From: an uncultured bacterium
GTDB lineage: Bacteria; Bacteroidota; Bacteroidia; Bacteroidales; Marinifilaceae
Assembly: GCA_905215395.1 (NCBI GenBank)
Contig: CAJMQA010000026.1
Coordinates: forward strand, 1-18,396
Length of the DNA stretch: 18,396 nucleotides
Direction: 5' to 3'
The notes under the pieces are model-generated. The model saw only the letters and a list, made by a program, of their open reading frames with translations, was not told the origin of the DNA and ran no database searches. The position numbers and the translations under genes were made by a program. This document shows, one piece after another, positions 15,142-18,396 of this stretch; position 1 is the stretch's first letter; the number at the start of each line of letters is the position of its first letter.

Positions 15142-16695
15142 ATGAGTAAGCATATGAGTTATAGAGTTTTAATTGGAATACTGGGAGTTGTATTGTTCAC
15201 ATCCTGCTATGAGGATAAAGGGAATTATGATTATACTCCTGTTGAAAATGTGTATATCGGAGAGATGGCTTCCAAGTACACCTTAGGATTTGGTGATACC
15301 TTGAAAATCAATCCGAAATGTATTTCTTTGGTGGATACAACTGAAATTGCCGGTTGGGATTGCCTTTGGAAAATCAGTCAGGGGAAGGTTATCGGTAACC
15401 AATTGAATCTGAACTATGTGACAGATACTATCGGTAATTTTACGGCCTTTCTGCAAATTACAAATCCTCAAACCGGACTTAGTTATGTCAAGGAATTTTT
15501 ATTGAGTATTACTTCACCTTATAATATGGGCTGGATGATTCTTTCCAAGAGGCCGGACAAAACTGTATTGGATTTTGTTAGTCCTGAGACCCGGGAAATA
15601 GAAGGAGTAAAGCAACAGGTGTATAAACTCAGGGAGAATGTTTATGAGAAAGAAAATCCGGGTGAGCCCCTGGAGGGAGAGCCTGTTGGAATATGTGAAC
15701 ACTGGTTGGGAAATGGCGATGGGGCAGAAGTGATGCTGATGCTGAACGGAGGAAAAGGCAGTCTGGAATTGAATGGAGAAAATATGATACGGGAAGTGTA
15801 TACCCGGGATGAGTTTTTAAATGCAGACTGGCCATCGGCAGATTTTAAAATCCGGGATGCCTGGCATGGGAACTGGGGAAGTTATATTGTCAGTGAAAAG
15901 GGGGAGTTGTATGCCCGGAAAAACATTTCTAATGCAGCTTTTCAGGCAGGGAGTATATTAAATGTTCCGGTCTATTATACGAAAGGCTTGGATGTCACAA
16001 CTGTTATTCCCTGCAATTCTTATGAGTCGGGCTTCTTGCTGATATTTGATCAGGCCAATAATCGGTTTTTGGGAATCAACGACGACAGCCGGTCTGCCGG
16101 AAAGATCTCTGAACTGGCACCCCAGGGAGGCTGGCCGTCCGGTTATTTCCCTTTAAACGGTTTGGGGGAGGACAGGAAATTGTTACATGCAGAATTTTTT
16201 GATTGTGATTATTATGGAGTCAGTGTATGTTGTTTTATTGAAGATACGGACGGACATATTTATGTACAGGAGTTCAGAACAGACGATGTGTTAGCGACCT
16301 GGGATATGAAAAAATATGAGATACCCGGAGGGATGCTGAATAAGGACAGTCAGATTTCTGTACTATCCCGCCTTCCTTATTTGTTTTTTTCCGGCGGAGC
16401 TGAAGGTAAAGAGCTGTTTTGTTTTGACCGTTCCAATCTTTCCCAGGAGCCTGTAAGGTTGGGAACCTTTCCGGATAAGATCAGTTCAGTGGCTTACAAT
16501 TATGGGAAAAGCGGATATTACAATACAAATACTGAAGTGGCGGTGGGAACAGAAGGGGGAGAATTTAAAGTACTGAAGATTTCTGACGGGATATGGTCAG
16601 GATCTCCGGAATGGATTTTTTCAGCTTCTGATTTGGGGGTTATCCGTGAGATACAATATAAGTTGAATTCAAGAATATGGTGGAATGAGTATTAA
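15142..16695 (+). CDS. PKD-like family lipoprotein, uptake-operon accessory
   Basis: Probable surface lipoprotein of 517 residues. The signal peptide core VLIGILGVVLF runs into lipobox FTSC, and the mature protein begins CYEDKGNYDYTPVENVYI, a very characteristic start for the PKD-like lipoproteins of SusCD operons. The acidic residues after Cys are in keeping with surface export in Bacteroidota. A PKD-like, immunoglobulin-fold domain spans about 28-125 (LQITNPQTGLSYVKEFLLSI at its end). The remainder, from about 129 (NMGWMILSKRPDKTVLDFVS), is beta-rich and could form a propeller-like binding domain. It starts 5 nt after the DUF4843 gene; Met5 at 15154 is an alternative start. Likely helps bind the polymer or peptide handled by the operon; no catalytic motif is evident. 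Confidence 0.82.
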   Translation: MSKHMSYRVLIGILGVVLFTSCYEDKGNYDYTPVENVYIGEMASKYTLGFGDTLKINPKCISLVDTTEIAGWDCLWKISQGKVIGNQLNLNYVTDTIGNFTAFLQITNPQTGLSYVKEFLLSITSPYNMGWMILSKRPDKTVLDFVSPETREIEGVKQQVYKLRENVYEKENPGEPLEGEPVGICEHWLGNGDGAEVMLMLNGGKGSLELNGENMIREVYTRDEFLNADWPSADFKIRDAWHGNWGSYIVSEKGELYARKNISNAAFQAGSILNVPVYYTKGLDVTTVIPCNSYESGFLLIFDQANNRFLGINDDSRSAGKISELAPQGGWPSGYFPLNGLGEDRKLLHAEFFDCDYYGVSVCCFIEDTDGHIYVQEFRTDDVLATWDMKKYEIPGGMLNKDSQISVLSRLPYLFFSGGAEGKELFCFDRSNLSQEPVRLGTFPDKISSVAYNYGKSGYYNTNTEVAVGTEGGEFKVLKISDGIWSGSPEWIFSASDLGVIREIQYKLNSRIWWNEY

Positions 16696-16708
16696 TTACA
16701 ACAATAGG

Positions 16709-18396
16709 ATGAAGATTATTGTATTGGGTGGGCTACTTTTAGTTACACAATTAGTGGCGGCACAACCGGCAAATTTTAAACAATTGGCTCATTTTGAACG
16801 ATTGATGCAAAGCTCGGTACACCGGAATAGCCTGAAAATATTTCCTCAATTTATCCGGAATACGGATTGTTTCTGGTATTCATTCCGTACAGATGAGGGA
16901 GAAAAATACTATTTTGTCAATCCCGACCGGAAAGAACACCGGCTGTTGTTTGATAATGCTTCTCTGTTGGAAAAAATCAGTCAACTGACCGGTAAAGCAT
17001 ATGACATCAGCTTACCCGGCATACAGAATCTGGAGTTCAGTCCGGATATGAAATCCTTTTATTTCTCTTACGATGGCTTGACATTGGAGTACATACCCGA
17101 AAAAAATAGTTTGATAAAAACAAACCGGAAAGCAGGAGGTATGGAATTTTATAGCTGGAAAAAATATGCTCCTGATAGTTCCTGTTATGTGTATGCCCGG
17201 AATTATAATTTATTTATGCGGGGAAATCCGGAAAAAGGAAAGGATACTACTGAAGTTCAGCTGACTACTGGCGGAGAAAAGTATTTTTCCTATGCCAGTG
17301 AAGATGAGCCGGGTATAGAAACCGGGACTGCTGCAAAGTGGTTCCGGTGTGGGGAAAAGCTCTATGTGGTGAGGAGTGATTCCCGGAAAGTAATGGATAA
17401 TTATTTGGTGAATGCTTTGGGGAAACGACCGGAACTGATTACCTACAAAGATGAATTGGCTGGTGATCACGCTGTGACCCAGTATTCCATAGAGGTCATC
17501 GATGTGCATACCCGGGCTGTCACAACCATAAAAACAGAACATTGGCCTGACCAGTATGTATCGGTATTGTATGCGGCTAAAGCCGGCGACCGGCTTTACT
17601 TCGAGCGGATTAAGCGAACCTGGGACGAGATGGAGATTTGTGTAGCAGATACAAAGACCGGGGAAGTAAAAGTATTGATTCACGAAATCAGTAAACCTTA
17701 TATCAATTACCATGTCCGGGCTGCTCAGTTTCTCAATGACGGAGAGGAAATTATTTTCCGTTCTGAGCGTTCCGGTATGGGGCATTTCTATTTGTTTGAC
17801 CGGAACGGAAAACTGAAGAATGCAATTACATCCGGGGATTGGAATGTCGGGCAGTTGACTCGGGTGGATGAGAAACAACGGAAAATCTGGTTTCAGGGAT
17901 ATGGCCGGGAAAAGGATGAGGATCCGTGTAATGCTCATTTATATGAGACAGGACTGGATGGACAGGGGGTGAAATTGCTGACTCCGGGTAATGCTCATCA
18001 TCGGTTGACCCTTTCTCCGACGGGGAAATATGTCGTAGATACTTATTCCCGTCCTGATCTGGAGCCTCGTTCCGTGGTATGGAATGCTGCCGGAAAGAAG
18101 GTGGTGGAACTGGCATGTCCGGATTTACGCCGCCTTTACGAAGGAGGATGGAAACGGCCGGAGTGTTTCCGGGTTAAGGCAGCCGATGGAGTGACAGATC
18201 TGTATGGGGTAATGTGGAAACCTTTTGATTTTGATTCTACCCGGATCTATCCGGTGATTTCTTCTGTATATCCAGGTCCCCATACCGACTATGTCCCTAA
18301 ATCTTTTGTGGTGGACTATGACTATAATACAAAATTGGCTCAATTGGGATTTGTGGTAGTAGCCGTTGGACATCGGGGTGGTTCGCCTTTGAGGGG
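16709..18396 (+). CDS. S9-family (DPP-IV-like) serine peptidase, N-terminal part only
   Basis: Prolyl-oligopeptidase-family enzyme expected to cleave peptides in the periplasm or at the envelope. From the ATG at 16709 the frame is open to the window end (562 codons). Residues 1-19 are a Sec signal peptide (IIVLGGLLLVTQLVAAQ). Beta-propeller blades follow, with NLEFSPDMKSFYFSY, SWKKYAPDSSCYVYARNYNL and FRSERSGMGHFYLFDRNGK, a DPP-IV N-terminal-domain pattern. The alpha/beta-hydrolase domain then begins: DGVTDLYGVMWKPFDFD, YPVISSVYPGPH and VVVAVGHRGGSPLR. The nucleophile Ser (GxSxGG) and the Asp and His of the triad would lie beyond the edge, so catalytic competence cannot be judged. It starts 13 nt after the PKD-like gene and is probably in the same operon, which points to a peptide substrate. 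Confidence 0.88.
   Translation, partial: MKIIVLGGLLLVTQLVAAQPANFKQLAHFERLMQSSVHRNSLKIFPQFIRNTDCFWYSFRTDEGEKYYFVNPDRKEHRLLFDNASLLEKISQLTGKAYDISLPGIQNLEFSPDMKSFYFSYDGLTLEYIPEKNSLIKTNRKAGGMEFYSWKKYAPDSSCYVYARNYNLFMRGNPEKGKDTTEVQLTTGGEKYFSYASEDEPGIETGTAAKWFRCGEKLYVVRSDSRKVMDNYLVNALGKRPELITYKDELAGDHAVTQYSIEVIDVHTRAVTTIKTEHWPDQYVSVLYAAKAGDRLYFERIKRTWDEMEICVADTKTGEVKVLIHEISKPYINYHVRAAQFLNDGEEIIFRSERSGMGHFYLFDRNGKLKNAITSGDWNVGQLTRVDEKQRKIWFQGYGREKDEDPCNAHLYETGLDGQGVKLLTPGNAHHRLTLSPTGKYVVDTYSRPDLEPRSVVWNAAGKKVVELACPDLRRLYEGGWKRPECFRVKAADGVTDLYGVMWKPFDFDSTRIYPVISSVYPGPHTDYVPKSFVVDYDYNTKLAQLGFVVVAVGHRGGSPLR

Noticed and set aside
17210..18373. Long minus-strand open frames (242, 96 and 82 codons) over the end of the window
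   Set aside because: They are antisense to the S9 peptidase frame, which is open to the edge and has recognisable DPP-IV motifs; the antisense peptides show no domain pattern.
1..18396. CRISPR arrays, tRNA or rRNA genes, insertion-sequence transposases, toxin-antitoxin pairs
   Set aside because: I looked for regularly spaced repeats, tRNA-like cloverleafs and transposase motifs on both strands and saw none.

Overview
The window looks like part of a Bacteroidota (Bacteroidales-type) chromosome. The evidence is two SusC/RagA-type TonB-dependent transporters with N-terminal STN domains, a RagB/SusD-family lipoprotein, FecR/DUF4974 anti-sigma factors paired with ECF sigma factors, A-rich leaders in place of strong Shine-Dalgarno sites, and promoter candidates of the Bacteroidota TTTG / TAnnTTTG kind. 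The combination SusC-SusD-DUF4843-PKD-like lipoprotein suggests a gut Odoribacteraceae-like genome (Odoribacter or Butyricimonas), but that genus-level guess is from memory of gene neighbourhoods and is weak.

Layout. Positions 1-6566 are read on the minus strand, in transcription order: a sigma-54 enhancer-binding regulator (AAA+ plus Fis-type HTH), an ECF sigma factor 18 nt later, a FecR-type anti-sigma factor, and an STN-containing SusC transporter that leaves the window about 18-20 codons before its expected end. From 6822 everything is read on the plus strand: a small secreted lipocalin-like protein, a 530-nt gene-poor stretch with a 179-bp element bounded by perfect 18-bp inverted arms, and then a second, complete cell-surface-signalling and uptake operon: ECF sigma factor, FecR, STN-SusC, SusD, DUF4843 lipoprotein, PKD-like lipoprotein, and an S9 (DPP-IV-type) serine peptidase cut off by the window end before its catalytic domain.

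How the genes likely work together. In each unit the transporter's STN domain should contact the periplasmic C-terminal part of FecR when substrate binds, and FecR should then release or activate its ECF sigma factor, which transcribes the transporter operon (FecA/FecR/FecI logic). In the plus-strand unit, SusC and SusD form the outer-membrane import complex, the DUF4843 and PKD-like lipoproteins are probable surface accessory binders, and the S9 peptidase suggests a peptide or protein-derived substrate. No glycoside hydrolase is visible. The minus-strand unit has the same core, but any SusD partner lies outside the window.

Points deserving attention are the sigma-54 regulator placed as the apparent first gene of an ECF/FecR/SusC operon, the 179-bp inverted-repeat element, paired hairpins between the minus-strand fecR and susC, short dyads directly in front of both fecR genes, and the uncharacterised SusCD-DUF4843-PKD-peptidase operon as a probable peptide-uptake system.
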